A stretch of DNA of 64,000 nt from Uranotaenia lowii (lineage: Eukaryota > Arthropoda > Insecta > Diptera > Culicidae). Shown piece after piece: positions 1 through 12,480 of this stretch. The stretch lies in contig NC_073693.1 of the NCBI RefSeq assembly GCF_029784155.1, positions 354,086,591 through 354,150,590 of the forward strand, given 5' to 3'. Positions within the stretch are counted from its first letter, which is position 1. Each line of letters begins with the position of its first letter. A model generated the notes under the pieces. It did no database searches. It was given only the letters and a program-made list of their open reading frames with translations, and was not told where the DNA came from. The position numbers and the translations under genes were made by a program.

Positions 1-3000
1 TCATTTTTGTCATTTTTGTCATTTTTGTCATTTTTGTCATTTTTGTCATTTTTGTCATTTTTCTCATTTTTGTCATATTTGTCATTTTTGTCATTTTTGT
101 CATTTTTGTCATTTTTGTCATTTTTGTCATTTTTGTCATTTTTGTCATTTTTGTCATTTTTGTCATTTTTGTCATTTTTGTCATTTTTGTCATTTTTGTC
201 ATTTTTGTCATTTTTGTCATTTTTGTCATTTTTGTCATTTTTGTCATTTTTGTCATTTTTGTCATTTTTGTCATTTTTGTCATTTTTGTCATTTTTGTCA
301 TTTTTGTCATTTTTGTCATTTTTGTCATTTTTGTCATTTTTGTCATTTTTGTCATTTTTGTCATTTTTGTCATTTTTGTCATTTTTGTCATTTTTGTCAT
401 TTTTGTCATTTTTGTCATTTTTGTCATTTTTGTCATTTTTGTCATTTTTGTCATTTTTGTCATTTTTGTCATTTTTGTCATTTTTGTCATTTTTGTCATT
501 TTTGTCATTTTTGTCATTTTTGTCATTTTTGTCATTTTGTCATTTTTGTCATTTTTGTCATTTTTGTCATTTTTGTCATTTTTGTCATTTTTGTCATTTT
601 TGTCATTTTTGTCATTTTTGTCATTTTTGTCATTTTTGTCATTTTTGTCATTTTTGTCATTTTTGTCATTTTTGTCATTTTTGTCATTTTTGTCATTTTT
701 GTCATTTTTGTCATTTTTGTCATTTTTGTCATTTTTGTCATTTTTGTCATTTTTGTCATTTTTGTCATTTTTGTCATTTTTGTCATTTTTGTCATTTTTG
801 TCATTTTTGTCATTTTTGTCATTTTTGTCATTTTTGTCATTTTTGTCATTTTTGTCATTTTTGTCATTTTTGTCATTTTTGTCATTTTTGTCATTTTTGT
901 CATTTTTGTTATTTTTGTCATTTTTGTCATTTTTGTCATTTTTGTCATTTTTGTCATTTTTGTCATTTTTGTCATTTTTGTCATTTTTGTCATTTTTGTC
1001 ATTTTTGTCATTTTTGTCATTTTTGTCATTTTTGTCATTTTTGTCATTTTTGTCATTTTTGTCATTTTTGTCATTTTTGTTATTTTTGTCATTTTTGTCA
1101 TTTTTGTCATTTTTGTCATTTTTGTCATTTTTGTAATTATTGTAATTTTTGTAATTTTTGTAATTTTTGTAATTTTTGTAATTTATGTAATTTTTGTAAT
1201 TTTTGTAATTTTTGTAATTTTTGTAATTTTTGTAATTTTTGTAATTTTTGTAATTTTTGTAATTTTTGTAATTTTTGTAATTTTTGTAATTTTTGTAATT
1301 TTTGTAATTTTTGTAATTTTTGTAATTTTTGTAATTTTTGTAATTTTTGTAATTTTTGTAATTTTTGTAATTTTTGTAATTTTTGTAATTTTTGTAATTT
1401 TTGTAATTTTTGTCAGTTTTGTCGTTTTTATCATTTTTGTCATTTTTGTCATTTTTGTCATTTTTGTCATTTTTGTAATTTTTTGTCATTTTTGTCATTT
1501 TTGTCATTTTTTGTCATTTTTGTCATTTTTGTCATTTTTGTCATTTTTGTCATTTTTGTCATTTTTGTCATTTTTGTCATTTTTGTCATTTTTGTCATTT
1601 TTGTCATTTTTGTCATTTTTGTCATTTTTGTCATTTTTGTCATTTTTGTCATTTTTGTCATTTTTGTCATTTTTGTCATTTTTGTCATTTTTGTCATTTT
1701 TGTCATTTTTGTCATTTTTGTCATTTTTGTCATTTTTGTCATTTTTGTCATTTTTGTCATTTTTGTCATTTTTGTCATTTTTGTCATTTTTGTAATTTTT
1801 GTAATTTTTGTAATTTTTGTAATTTTTGTAATTTTTGTAATTTTTGTAATTTTTGTAATTTTTGTAATTTTTGTAATTTTTGTAATTTTTGTAATTTTTG
1901 TAATTTTCGTAATTTTTGTCAGTTTTGTCATTTTTATCATTTTTGTCATTTTTGTCATTTTTGTACTTTTTGTCATTTTTGTCATTTTTGTCATTTTTGT
2001 CATTTTTGTCATTTTTGTCATTTTTGTCATTTTTGTCATTTTTGTCATTTTTGTCATTTTTGTCATTTTTGTCATTTTTGTCATTTTTGTCATTTTTGTC
2101 ATTTTTGTCATTTTTCTCATTTTTCTCATTTTTGTCATATTTGTCATATTTGTCATTTTTGTCATTTTTGTCATTTTTGTCATTTTTGTCATTTTTGTCA
2201 TTTTTGTCATTTTTGTCATTTTTGTCATTTTTGTCATTTTTGTCATTTTTGTCATTTTTGTCAATTTTGTCATTTTTGTCATTTTTGTCATTTTTGTCAT
2301 TTTTGTCATTTTTGTCATTTTTGTCATTTTTGTCATTTTTGTCATTTTTGTCATTTTGTCATTTTTGTCATTTTTGTCATTTTTGTCATTTTTGTCATTT
2401 TTGTCATTTTTGTCATTTTTGTCATTTTTGTCATTTTTGTCATTTTTGTCATTTTTGTCATTTTTGTCATTTTTGTCATTTTTGTCATTTTTGTCATTTT
2501 TGTCATTTTTGTCATTTTTGTCATTTTTGTCATTTTTGTCATTTTTGTCATTTTTGTCATTTTTGTCATTTTTGTCATTTTTGTCATTTTTGTCATTTTT
2601 GTCATTTTTGTCATTTTTGTCATTTTTGTCATTTTTGTCATTTTTGTCATTTTTGTCATTTTTGTCATTTTTGTCATTTTTGTCATTTTTGTCATTTTTG
2701 TCATTTTTGTCATTTTTGTCATTTTTGTCATTTTTGTCATTTTTGTCATTTTTGTCATTTTTGTCATTTTTGTCATTTTTGTCATTTTTGTCATTTTTGT
2801 CATTTTTGTCATTTTTGTCATTTTTGTCATTTTTGTCATTTTTGTCATTTTTGTCATTTTTGTCATTTTTGTCATTTTTGTCATTTTTGTCATTTTTGCC
2901 ATTTTTGTCATTTTTGTCATTTTTGTCATTTTTGTCATTTTTGTCATTATTGTCATTTTTGTCATTTTTGTCATTTTTGTCATTTTTGTCATTTTTGTCA

Positions 3001-4210
3001 TTTTTGTCATTTTTGTCATTTTTGTCATTTTTGTCATTTTTGTCATTTTTGTCATTTTTGTCATTTTTGTCATTTTTGTCATTTTTGTCATTTTTGTCAT
3101 TTTTGTCATTTTTGTCATTTTTGTCATTTTTGTCATTTTTGTCATTTTTGTCATTTTTGTCATTTTTGTCATTTTTGTCATTTTTGTCATTTTTGTCATT
3201 TTTGTCATTTTTGTCATTTTTGTCATTTTTGTCATTTTTGTCATTTTTGTCATTTTTGTCATTTTTGTCATTTTTGTCATTTTTGTCATTTTTGTCATTT
3301 TTGTCATTTTTGTCATTTTTGTCATTTTTGTCATTTTTGTCATTTTTGTCATTTTTGTCATTTTTGTCATTTTTGTCATTTTTGTCATTTTTGTCATTTT
3401 TGTCATTTTTCTCATTTTTGTCATTTTTGTCATTTTTGTCATTTTTGTTATTTTTGTCATTTTTGTCATTTTTGTCATTTTTGTCATTTTTGTCATTTTT
3501 GTCATTTTTGTCATTTTTGTCATTTTTGTCATTTTTGTCATTTTTGTCATTTTTGTCATTTTTGTCATTTTTGTCATTTTTGTCATTTTTGTCATTTTTG
3601 TCATTTTTGTCATTTTTGTCATTTTTGTTATTTTTGTCATTTTTGTCATTTTTGTCATTTTTGTCATTTTTGTCATTTTTGTCATTTTTGTCATTTTTGT
3701 CATTTTTGTCATTTTTGTCATTTTTGTAATTATTGTAATTTTTGTAATTTTTGTAATTTTTGTAATTTATATAATTTTTGTAATTTTTGTAATTTTTGTC
3801 ATTTTTGTAATTTTTGTAATTTTTGTAATTTTTGTAATTTTTGTAATTTTTGTAATTTTTGTAATTTTTGTAATTTTTGTAATTTTTGTAATTTTTGTAA
3901 TTTTTGTAATTTTTGTAATTTTTGTAATTTTTGTAATTTTTGTAATTTTTGTAATTTTTGTAATTTTTGTAATTTTTGTAATTTTTGTAATTTTTGTAAT
4001 TTTTGTCAGTTTTTTCATTTTTATCATTTTTGGCATTTTTGTAATTTTTGTCATTTTTGTCATTTTTGTCATTTTTGTCATTTTTGTCATTTTTGTCATT
4101 TTTGTCATTTTTGTCATTTTTGTCATTTTTGTCATTTTTGTCATTTTTGTCATTTTTGTCATTTTTGTCATTTTTGTCATTTTTGTCATTTTTGTCATTT
4201 TTGTCATTTT
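1..4210 (+). repeat. 9-bp satellite (TCATTTTTG)n with TAATTTTTG blocks
   Basis: About 465 head-to-tail copies of a 9-bp unit, continuing past the window's left edge. Most units are TCATTTTTG. Three internal blocks consist of TAATTTTTG instead (about 1134-1411, 1792-1913 and 3727-4007). Scattered single substitutions and a few 8- or 10-bp units shift the phase (for example near 535, 1476 and 2352). Because 9 is a multiple of 3, long open frames appear on both strands (Met-Thr-Lys repeats on the minus strand, Phe-Leu-Ser or Cys-His-Phe repeats on the plus strand). These are artefacts of the period. The array ends abruptly into unique sequence at about 4210. Confidence 0.97.
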
Positions 4211-7106
4211 GAATTTAAAATGCTATTAAAAATCCTTTTTTTGCAAAAAGCGGTAAAATAGGATCCAGGAAGAATAAGAGTTCTTTAATTGCATAAGAGT
4301 ATTTTTTATTTTTTCAACCAAAATGAGTTGTTTGAAGTTTTCGGCATTTTAGAACTAGGCTCTTGGTCCAAAGTAAGAACACTCGCCCTATATGTGTGGT
4401 GATCAGAAAAAAACAGGATTTCATTATTTCTCTTTGAAGTTTTTTTCTTCATTTCCGTGGAAAGTTTTTTTTTAATGAAAAATTTGAATTATTTCAATTT
4501 TAAATGATGAATTAGCCATAATCTCAATAATCCGTATCGGGTTAAACAGTTTCAGTTACGAAATCTGCATTCAAATTATCTGAAATCACAAATTATATAT
4601 TTCGGGATTTGATTTCTGATTTTTGAAGAAAATATTTCCAATTGAACATGCGATAACTGTTCTTTTCCCATGGCGATCGTTGAAAAGCTAGTACCTATGT
4701 TAAATTAAATTCTGCATTTAATCTGTCCACGATAAAATAAGTTGGATAAATGACACCATCATATAAAAATTAAATTATTTATGGAGATGCAGATGTTTTT
4801 TGTAGCATTTTTTCAACCATACGCAAAATATCTCAAGATAAAATTTTTGATCGGAACTCACCATTAAACCGTGTTGTTGGTGGGAAAATATCGCAAAGCA
4901 ATCGACCACGTACGCACTCAGATAGATCGTATTTCACGAAATTTTCTCCTGACAAAAAGGAGTCCGCCAAAAAGAATTTGCAAAACCAAATCTGCCACCG
5001 GATTGAAATCGCAACCTCCTCAAACAGGCAGCAGCGAGCGGGCCTGGAAATAATTTGCAATCCTTCCGCTAATTATCACTTGCCGAATTCCGTAAGTCAC
5101 TTCGATTAATTTAAATTTAATTAAGAGGAAATCGCTCCCCGGAATCGAAGATTGGATGGGATGGAAGGCAGGCAGATGAAAAAAAAATGTCAAACTATTA
5201 AAAACCCACCATACTTATTCCATTTCGAAGGCAGAAACGGCTCCGGTGCGATGAACTTCATCAGAACTGACCGATCTTCGGGGGCATATTATGAAAATGC
5301 ATTCCGACTACCGGAATATCGGGAGAACTTACTTAATTGTGGTCGATCAATAAATTTCGAACGCAGCCACCTTTTCGATAAAGTGGCGTTCTCCTCGCCT
5401 TTGCCTTCGGATTTCTTGGCCAGGTTTCCCAGAGGGATCGTCTTTCAGATGATGGCCAGTACGGAATGCCTTGGCAGGAAGGTTCTTCCATTCCAGAGAG
5501 AGGGTGCACGCACACGCAAATTTACGATAATGGCTAATGAGAGGTGATTTATCAGGCTCCACCACCAGGTTTTTTTCTCTGAAAATTGTATTTCTCTTGT
5601 TTGTTGGAACCAAAGCTCTAAGGATTTTTCGGGACCCCGGGGAAATCTGCAGTGGCAACCGCTTGATGGAAGCAATCTGGCTGGCTACCTGTTTCTTTTT
5701 GTTTCTCCCGATGGGACCGGATGGCAATTAATTAGCACCGGAGACTGGGTTGTCAATTAATGGTCACCCGTTTTATTGATGAGGAACTGCTCCGAGGACA
5801 CACATTCGGGCGGCTGCTGGCTGCCAGTGCGTAAGGACACTCTTTGCATTTCAAATGCAGCTGCAACTGCATCGACGAAGCAAATCCAAATTTGGGCAAT
5901 GATGACGAGCTCCTGGAATTGAGGGGGCTAAAGTTTGCGAAAGGAGCATTCTTCAGGCAATTAAACTCTCATTATATGGCAATTTGTCAATATAAAAACG
6001 TAGGTTTTGAAGATGAAACTTACCGGGATTCGTGAGAACCAACCAATTAGGAAATTTGAGTGTCAAATTGAGATAAAACATTTTATATTGAGTTTCAAAT
6101 GCCTGGGAAGACATTAGTTGATTGCAAATTTTTCAATAAAATCGAAATGACTTTGATCAAGTGATTAAAGTGTATCAAGTTGAACGCTTGTTTGAACCAT
6201 ACCGAAGTGATCACTTGAGAGTAGCTTTCGAACAGTTTTATAAATTCATCATCAAAATTCCAAACCTTTGTTTAACAAGCCTTGATTTTTTTTAAATGCA
6301 TGAGAAAATCTGAATCAAATTTAAAAGGCTTACTCAACCAGAGGAAATGAACAACATCCGGTTGCAACGATAGGCCAACATCCTCCCAGATAGAATTTCT
6401 CTTTCCTCGAGATGATCAACACTCCAATCCAAGGTCCAATCTAAATCCATCAAGACTACACACGAGGTATAACAAATGGTAATAGAGTAGGTGTACCCTC
6501 CTCCGTCGTATCCCTCTTATTCGTCTTAATTCATGAATGCATGTTTTAGAGCCGAAAAATCACTTTCCACTTTAATAGGCTACTTCACATGATAAACTTA
6601 CGCCTGTGAATTTATTTTCTATCACAAATTTGTCACTTTAAAAACTATTTTTTGAGATATTTGATTTTGAAATCTCGAAGTGAAATTAATTATTGGCACA
6701 CTCCGCCATATTGAAAGACGAACTTAATAATCCCCCCAACGTGTTTCTTTGTTTTAACGCTTCCTGTCAATGCATATAACAATCAAAATCATCAAATTCA
6801 ACAGAAAAGTGTTGAAATAAAATTAGAAAAATTATTTCAAACTAATCTGAACTATATAAATTTGTCAATATTCGATTGAAATCGAATCGCTCGGCCCCCA
6901 TAATTCGTCGTGATTTTGCGACAGGAATAGGAAACCGTTTTGCAAGAATTGGAATTAGACCGGTTCATTTTTACTATTTTTTGCTGACCACAGTCGGACT
7001 CTTAGAGAATGAACATAACATTTCTAAGTAATCACAAAACAATAAAGTAATTTTGAAGCTAGGAACTAGATGCGCTGGGAGATAAGTGCCAAAAGTCTTT
7101 TTATAT
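4211..7106. other. AT-rich non-repetitive stretch, no gene recognised
   Basis: Mostly AT-rich sequence. A relatively GC-rich patch at about 5150-6030 carries short open frames (for example 5152-5547 on the plus strand and 5347-5727 on the minus strand). They overlap on both strands, match no family I know, and have no paired splice sites or repeat structure that would favour one. It could be intronic or intergenic host DNA. I see no RNA gene here. Confidence 0.5.
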
Positions 7107-7179
7107 TAATAAATTACTTGAATGTATTCCGTCTCGCGCGTGATCCCGAGCAGAACGGTTCGCTTTTCTTGTGCTCTTA

Positions 7180-7801
7180 GACCAAGCCCACCAATGGTTG
7201 CTAAACCTCGAATCGAGTACATTTAGCAACATATCTATCAACCAATAATCGCACCAACAGTCGCTAACTTGATTCGAGAAATAGCATTCGAGCAGTAGGT
7301 TGTTACTGGATGCGTTTATGTAGCAACCCGGTAGCAACACAACGAGTCATCGCTATGAGAAAATAAACAAACAAAAATACAAACCTGGATGGCTACAATG
7401 GGTGCGAAAATCAGTAAATTGATAAAAAGGCAACCAATTAAGACCAAGCCCACTGGACGTTGCTATTTCGGTCGGTATTTTATATGGTTTGATTGGTTGC
7501 CTTTTTATCTACTTACTGATTTTCGCACTCATTGTTGCCATCCAGGTTGGTGTTTGTGTTTGTTTATTTTCTGATGGCGACGACCGGCTGTGTTGCTACC
7601 GGGTTGCTACATAAACGCATCCTGTAACAACCTACTGCTCGAATGCTATTTTTCGAATCAAGTAAGCGACTGTTGGTGCGATGATGGGTTGATAGATATG
7701 TTGCTGAATGTGCTCGATTCATGGTTTAGCAACCATTGGGTGGGCTTGGTCTAAAGCATCTAAAATACCGACCGAAATAGCAACGTCCGGTGGGCTTGGT
7801 C
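7180..7801. mobile_element. MITE (TWA target, PIF/Harbinger-like) interrupted by an inverted copy of itself
   Basis: The outer element starts GACCAAGCCCACCAATGGTT and ends ...GTGGGCTTGGTC, flanked by TTA at 7177-7179 and 7802-7804. It is split at 7439-7441 (TAA) by a second member of the family. Without the insert and the duplicated TAA it is about 309 bp. Both ends share GACCAAGCCCAC and then diverge (CCAATGGTTGC versus YGGACGTTGC). A 3-bp TTA/TAA duplication with short inverted ends fits PIF/Harbinger non-autonomous elements. No transposase is encoded. Confidence 0.85.
7442..7751. mobile_element. Inner MITE copy inserted in reverse orientation
   Basis: A 310-bp element starting GACCAAGCCCACTGGACGTT and ending with the complement of GACCAAGCCCACCCAATGG. 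It is flanked by TAA at 7439-7441 and 7752-7754. It is the reverse complement of the host MITE, so the arms 7180-7438 and about 7484-7751 form a near-perfect palindrome. The sequence around the target (AACCAAT-TAA-AGCATC in the outer copy) corresponds to AACCAATCAAACCAT in the inner copy, which confirms the insertion point. Confidence 0.85.
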
Positions 7802-8112
7802 TTAGTTTGTGTGTTTCGGTGGCCAAAAAGAGGCAATATTGATTGTTAGTCGTGTAATAAGTGATGATTTTGGGATGTGGAGCATCTATTTGTGTGTGAC
7901 AATAGTGAGAAAACTGTTTAAACGGAAAAATTTGGTTTAAAGAGTGTAAATGTATGGAGAACGCGTGACCGAATATGTTTTTGGGATTTGTTTTTCGTGC
8001 TATGCGAGAATCTCTGATTGATGACTTTAATCCAGTTGACAATTGATGCACTAAATCGGAGTGAAGGGTTTAATGTGCTGTGAAGATCTGTTCAAAAGTT
8101 GAAGCGGTTAGA

Positions 8113-8243
8113 ATGTCGCCTGTGAAAACGCCCAATTCAGCGAAAAGTCAACCTGCTTTATTCTGCCATTTTCGAGACGTGTCCGAACATGTTTTTTTGG
8201 AGAATACCGGCATCAACAATACACGCAAGAGTGGACGTATCGG
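8113..8243 (+). other. Exon-like open frame ending at a GTGAGG donor-like site (speculative)
   Basis: An ATG at 8113 opens 44 codons that stop at TGA 8245-8247. The stop is created by reading across GTGAGG at 8244, a good splice-donor match, so the frame could be a first coding exon of 131 nt. The surrounding sequence (7802-8290) is not recognisably repetitive. I do not recognise the peptide (it begins Met-Ser-Pro-Val-Lys-Thr-Pro) and see no downstream acceptor exon I can defend. It may be chance. Confidence 0.15.
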
Positions 8244-8289
8244 GTGAGGAAATTCCAAACTACTATAACACTCTTTCTTTTTACCTTTA

Positions 8290-9212
8290 GGGGGAAGTGT
8301 TCCTATATGCGCATATTGGGTAATATGCGCATACAGCCGATTGACGATATGGCTGGAGATTCATCATATCTAATTAGTGCAGTTTGAGGGTAATACGTTT
8401 TTAACACATGGCATAATTAAATTAAATTATTATATAAAGTCGAAAAAATTTAAAAATTCAAACAAGATTTTTGTCAGTTTTGTTATAATATATTGAACTT
8501 TAATTATTGTGCATACAGATTCTGTGAACAAAAATTTTAGTGGTTTTTCTTTCTTATTCATCTGGAAATCGGAAATTCAACAAATCGAAGCTTTTGGCAA
8601 AGTTGTAAATGATAAGATATTGGAATAAGAGACAGGTTCTGAATGCCCATATCAAGGCAGGTTAAATGCCTATATCAAGAAAAATAGATTAGTCTTATAA
8701 ATTTTTTACTTTCTATCATTTAAACATGAAATCTACGCTCAAATCACGATCTTACAGCGAAAAAAGAAGAACTTCCTACTGATCCGATAAAAATACAATA
8801 TGAACAAAATATTACCCTGAAATATGGCCATATGGCATACTTAACTATGTTTCATGCAAAAGAACTAGTGATGCAAAAAATTTCACCAAAATTTCAGCCT
8901 TGACGTATGCTTAACATCCGTTTCTACCATTTTCAATTAAATAATATCAAAATATTGCAAGTGGTAATGAAATATAGCTAAAAACATAAATATGCGCATT
9001 TAGCCCGCCAGTTTCGGAAATCGGCTATTTTGACTTCTTTTATTATAAAATTATTTTCACAAAAACTGTAAGAGATTTTAACAGAAAAATTTCACTAACG
9101 TATATAAAACAGATGTCCGCTCATGTGCATATAGTTTTCAGACTCCTATCTTTTCTAGTATAGGAGAAAATGAGTGCTTTCCTTAATATGCGCATATAGC
9201 CTTCCTCTCCCC
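8290..9212. mobile_element. TA-flanked DNA element with TATGCGCATA subterminal motifs
   Basis: The left end reads GGGGGAAGTGTTCCTATATG and continues CGCATATT. The right end reads AATATGCGCATATAGCC and continues TTCCTCTCCCC. These are imperfect inverted repeats of about 30 bp flanked by TA (8288-8289 and 9213-9214). The palindrome TATGCGCATA or a close variant recurs near both ends and again near 8990 (ATATGCGCATTTAGCCCG). The interior of about 920 bp is AT-rich with no transposase frame. A Tc1/mariner-type MITE is the simplest reading. Confidence 0.65.
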
Positions 9213-9641
9213 TACTTCCCAATCGCAATCATTGATATATCCCCTGTAAAATAGAGCAGCACATCACGTTTTTTGTTAGCTTTTATGAGTCTGTTTTCTT
9301 CCGCAAGGCTAGGTAAAGTATGGAGAGTGGACATCGTGGGCCTGGGGGGAGGAAAGCATCTATGCTGTCAGTTTTCTTTCTCTCCGTAGCTCTGGTGCTG
9401 ATTGAGAGGCCTTATGTTGGAGAGCGAGAGGGACTGATAATTATTTTTTCTTTTCTTTCACAAATAGCGTAGGTATGTGTGGGACTTGGGAGTAGAAGAG
9501 ACGATAAATGTATTGCATATTATCGTCAGGCGTATTTTCGACGTTCTACGCGTCGGCGTCCACCGCTTGGATTCACATTCAATCTAAAGTTCCCAGATCA
9601 GTATTAAGATAATTTATTTGAATTTTCTAGAATTTTTCATG

Positions 9642-11018
9642 AATGTAACTATGGTAACGCTACGTGCTTTGCTCATTAAAATACTAAATGCTGATAGCTT
9701 GAACATATAGATATGTTTTTAGATTTCCCCACCAATCATTAATTCTCATGAAGATTTTAAAATGTATTCGCATTAAAACAAATTATTTATTTTTGATTTA
9801 TCCACTTGTGTGGACTGCGTACGCGTCAATATGGTCACTTTATAGACTGCTATGCTGTGATCAAAAGGTTACTATATTACACAACAAAAATCAAAAATAA
9901 TTGTTTTTATTATCGTTGCAATGTTATCAAAACCTTCTAAAATACGTTTTGTTTTCACAAAAAAATTGAGTTCTCAGAGTTGATTAATCCTACAAATCGA
10001 AAAATATTACATTTAAATATTTGGAATCAATAGTCTTCACATTTAAACGCAAAATTTTACCTTTTCATAATATTCACGATATATTTGCTAACATCATGTT
10101 ATTGTTCAGATAAGCCTATTGAAATATAAAAAGATTTCCATGACATGTTGAGAATGATTAGTATATGTACCTACAAATTCATTAATTTTGGAAACATAAA
10201 TTAGTTAGCTTACACAGTCACGAAAAAAAATCAAATAATTTGTTGAACAGTAATTGAAAAATTAAGGCTTTTAAAGAATTTTAAAGATTAGACATTTCTT
10301 TTATAATGACCCTTTTAATTCATAAGAAATACGAGATATTTTTAGGAAATCCTTAAAAATAAATATTTGTTTTGAATATTTTGATTAACAAAATACCTAT
10401 GTAAAACAGTGATGAAAATACAAACAATAAGGCAATAAATTAGGGTTTCTGTTTTAGCAGATTTTCTTGGTTTACTAGATCGCACTGGTCAAAAGTGATT
10501 CCTGATCATATCCTTTAACCCACACTCCCAAAACATTATTTGCTAGGATGCAGAGGTGACCTCGGTCCTAAAGCACGAATTATTTCTTTAATCCCTTTCT
10601 CTCTTTTCCAAACTATCTTTTGACTACTAGGACGTGGCCGGCGCCGTTATTGATGATTAAAGAGAGAGCATCAGTTTTGGGCATTGTGAATGTCTTGTCA
10701 GTCCCAGACACCATTCATTTGACCTTTGAACAAATTAGGTGGCCTCGGTCAATCACGGAGTAGCAACCATTGGCGATGTGGAATTCGTTCTACTGAGCCA
10801 CGCCTGCAATCATGGTATTCGAAATGCATTTATTTTCAAACAAAAAAAGATGAACAATCATATCACTAATCAACAATTAAATAATGAAAAACCATTTCTA
10901 TGAAGATCTTTTTTTTTTAAAATAGTAACAGAGCATTTCGGGTTCACTGATTCAGGTGGATGTGAGTAGTCAATCAAGCTAAGCTAAGCTAAGCTAATGT
11001 AACTATGGTAACGCTACG
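9642..11018 (+). mobile_element. Non-LTR-type retroelement with (AAGCT)n tail and 23-bp target duplication, copy 1
   Basis: An identical 23-bp segment flanks the insertion at 9642-9664 and 10996-11018, so the element is 9665-10995 (1331 bp). Its right end is four tandem copies of AAGCT (10976-10995), preceded by GTGAGTAGTCAATC. The same end, inverted, occurs in a second insertion at 54878-55219 with its own 24-bp duplication, so this is a mobile family and not a chance pair. No reverse transcriptase is present; it is either the 3' untranslated part of a LINE or a non-autonomous derivative. A GC-richer block at about 10480-10830 is its most distinctive part. Confidence 0.75.
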
Positions 11019-12480
11019 CAACTTGATCATGTACAAATATCCAATAACTTACCCACAGTGTAAATTATTCCCACATTTACTCACCCAATGTTGTTCTTAT
11101 ATTTCAATTAATTTTTTTTTTCAGCAAACATTCGTATAACAGATTGTCTAAAATAGAATGGTGTATTGGTATCTCGTGCTTTGAATCAGTATTTGATCTC
11201 CAAAATCATGAATAAAATTTATTAATACCGTTGTTTTCAGCTTCGATAAAATATTGGATTGCAGCAATGCAAATTAAAAATATATGTATTTTTTAAATTT
11301 CAGTTATATGTATCCGTGTTGATCTTGGTGTACAACTAAGCAAAGAATTGATTATCATTTTATTTTCTTATTGTTTCGTATTGATCTATTTTGTTTGTGC
11401 ATGCAATCCTAATTTAGCTTAAATTGTTAACATCTTATGGGTGAGATGCATAAGAGCATCAATGATAAATTTTCATAATATTATACTGATGTTTAACCAG
11501 CACTGTCAAAATGTACGAGACTCCAGGAGCTCATAACGCTTTGAGTTTATTTATTTAAAAAACAGAACAATATTGTATTCAAAGATAAATGATAAACTTA
11601 TAATGTATTGAATGTAATAAAATTAACTCCTTCTCTCCTTAAAATAAAACGTTGCTCGCATTTCGCAATGAAAATCAAAATTCAGGTTACACATTGTGGA
11701 ATAGTAACAAAACCATCCTTAACTGCTTAAGCTCCTGTAACAGCATTATTTTAATTTCCCAGTTATCAGTTCTAATGGAGAAAAGATGCATACCATCAAC
11801 TGTTGATTATTTCAATTTAAGTAATCTATATTATAAATTCATTCTTCCAGTTGCATAACTATTTATTATTTCAATATAATTAACACGGATTGTTATTGAA
11901 CTTCATTAAAGTATCCATGCATATTTCATTTGATGAATTGACTTGAGCACTGGTTTATTTTCAAAAGAAGAATCAACTAATTCAATCATCTTAATGCGAA
12001 ATTTAATTAACAGGTTGGATATCAGTTGTTGTAAAGTGTGGTGCACTTAAATGTTCCGGTCAAAAGCACGGCGAGTCAACATTAGATACTCTGAGTCATT
12101 ATTTTTTCATCTGATAAAAGTTGGCCCAATTTTATTGTACATATTTGTTTGTTCATTCTTAATTTATTTTAACCCTTTTTATCACAAAACCATGTCATTT
12201 TTTGCAGTGCGAATGTGGTATACATATTAATTTTATATTGACTATACATACTAACGTTTTATGATAGGTATAACATCGTTCCTGTATCATTCGAAGACCG
12301 AAGATATTTTTTTAAGTTGTTATATATTGTTTCAGCATATATTGTCGCTATACAACAGTATATTAATTTTATTATATTATGATATGATTATATTATATGG
12401 TTCTTTTATTTAATACTTTATTAATTTTATTTTATTGCAGTATTATTTAAATTATATTACATAATAATATTTTTATAAAA
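11019..12480. other. AT-rich stretch, nothing recognised
   Basis: Very AT-rich (long A/T runs around 12340-12480) with only short unsupported open frames, such as 11652-11858. It lies inside the interval bracketed by the 23-bp repeat at 7107/12916. Confidence 0.5.

Noticed and set aside
1..4210. CRISPR-like array
   Set aside because: Units are contiguous 9-mers with no spacers, in eukaryotic sequence.
7..4261. Very long open frames across the left satellite (Phe-Leu-Ser, Cys-His-Phe, Met-Thr-Lys repeats)
   Set aside because: A 9-bp repeat without a stop stays open in the affected frames. There is no unique protein sequence, start context or codon structure.
5152..5727. Small host genes on either strand
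   Set aside because: Overlapping frames on both strands and no family resemblance.
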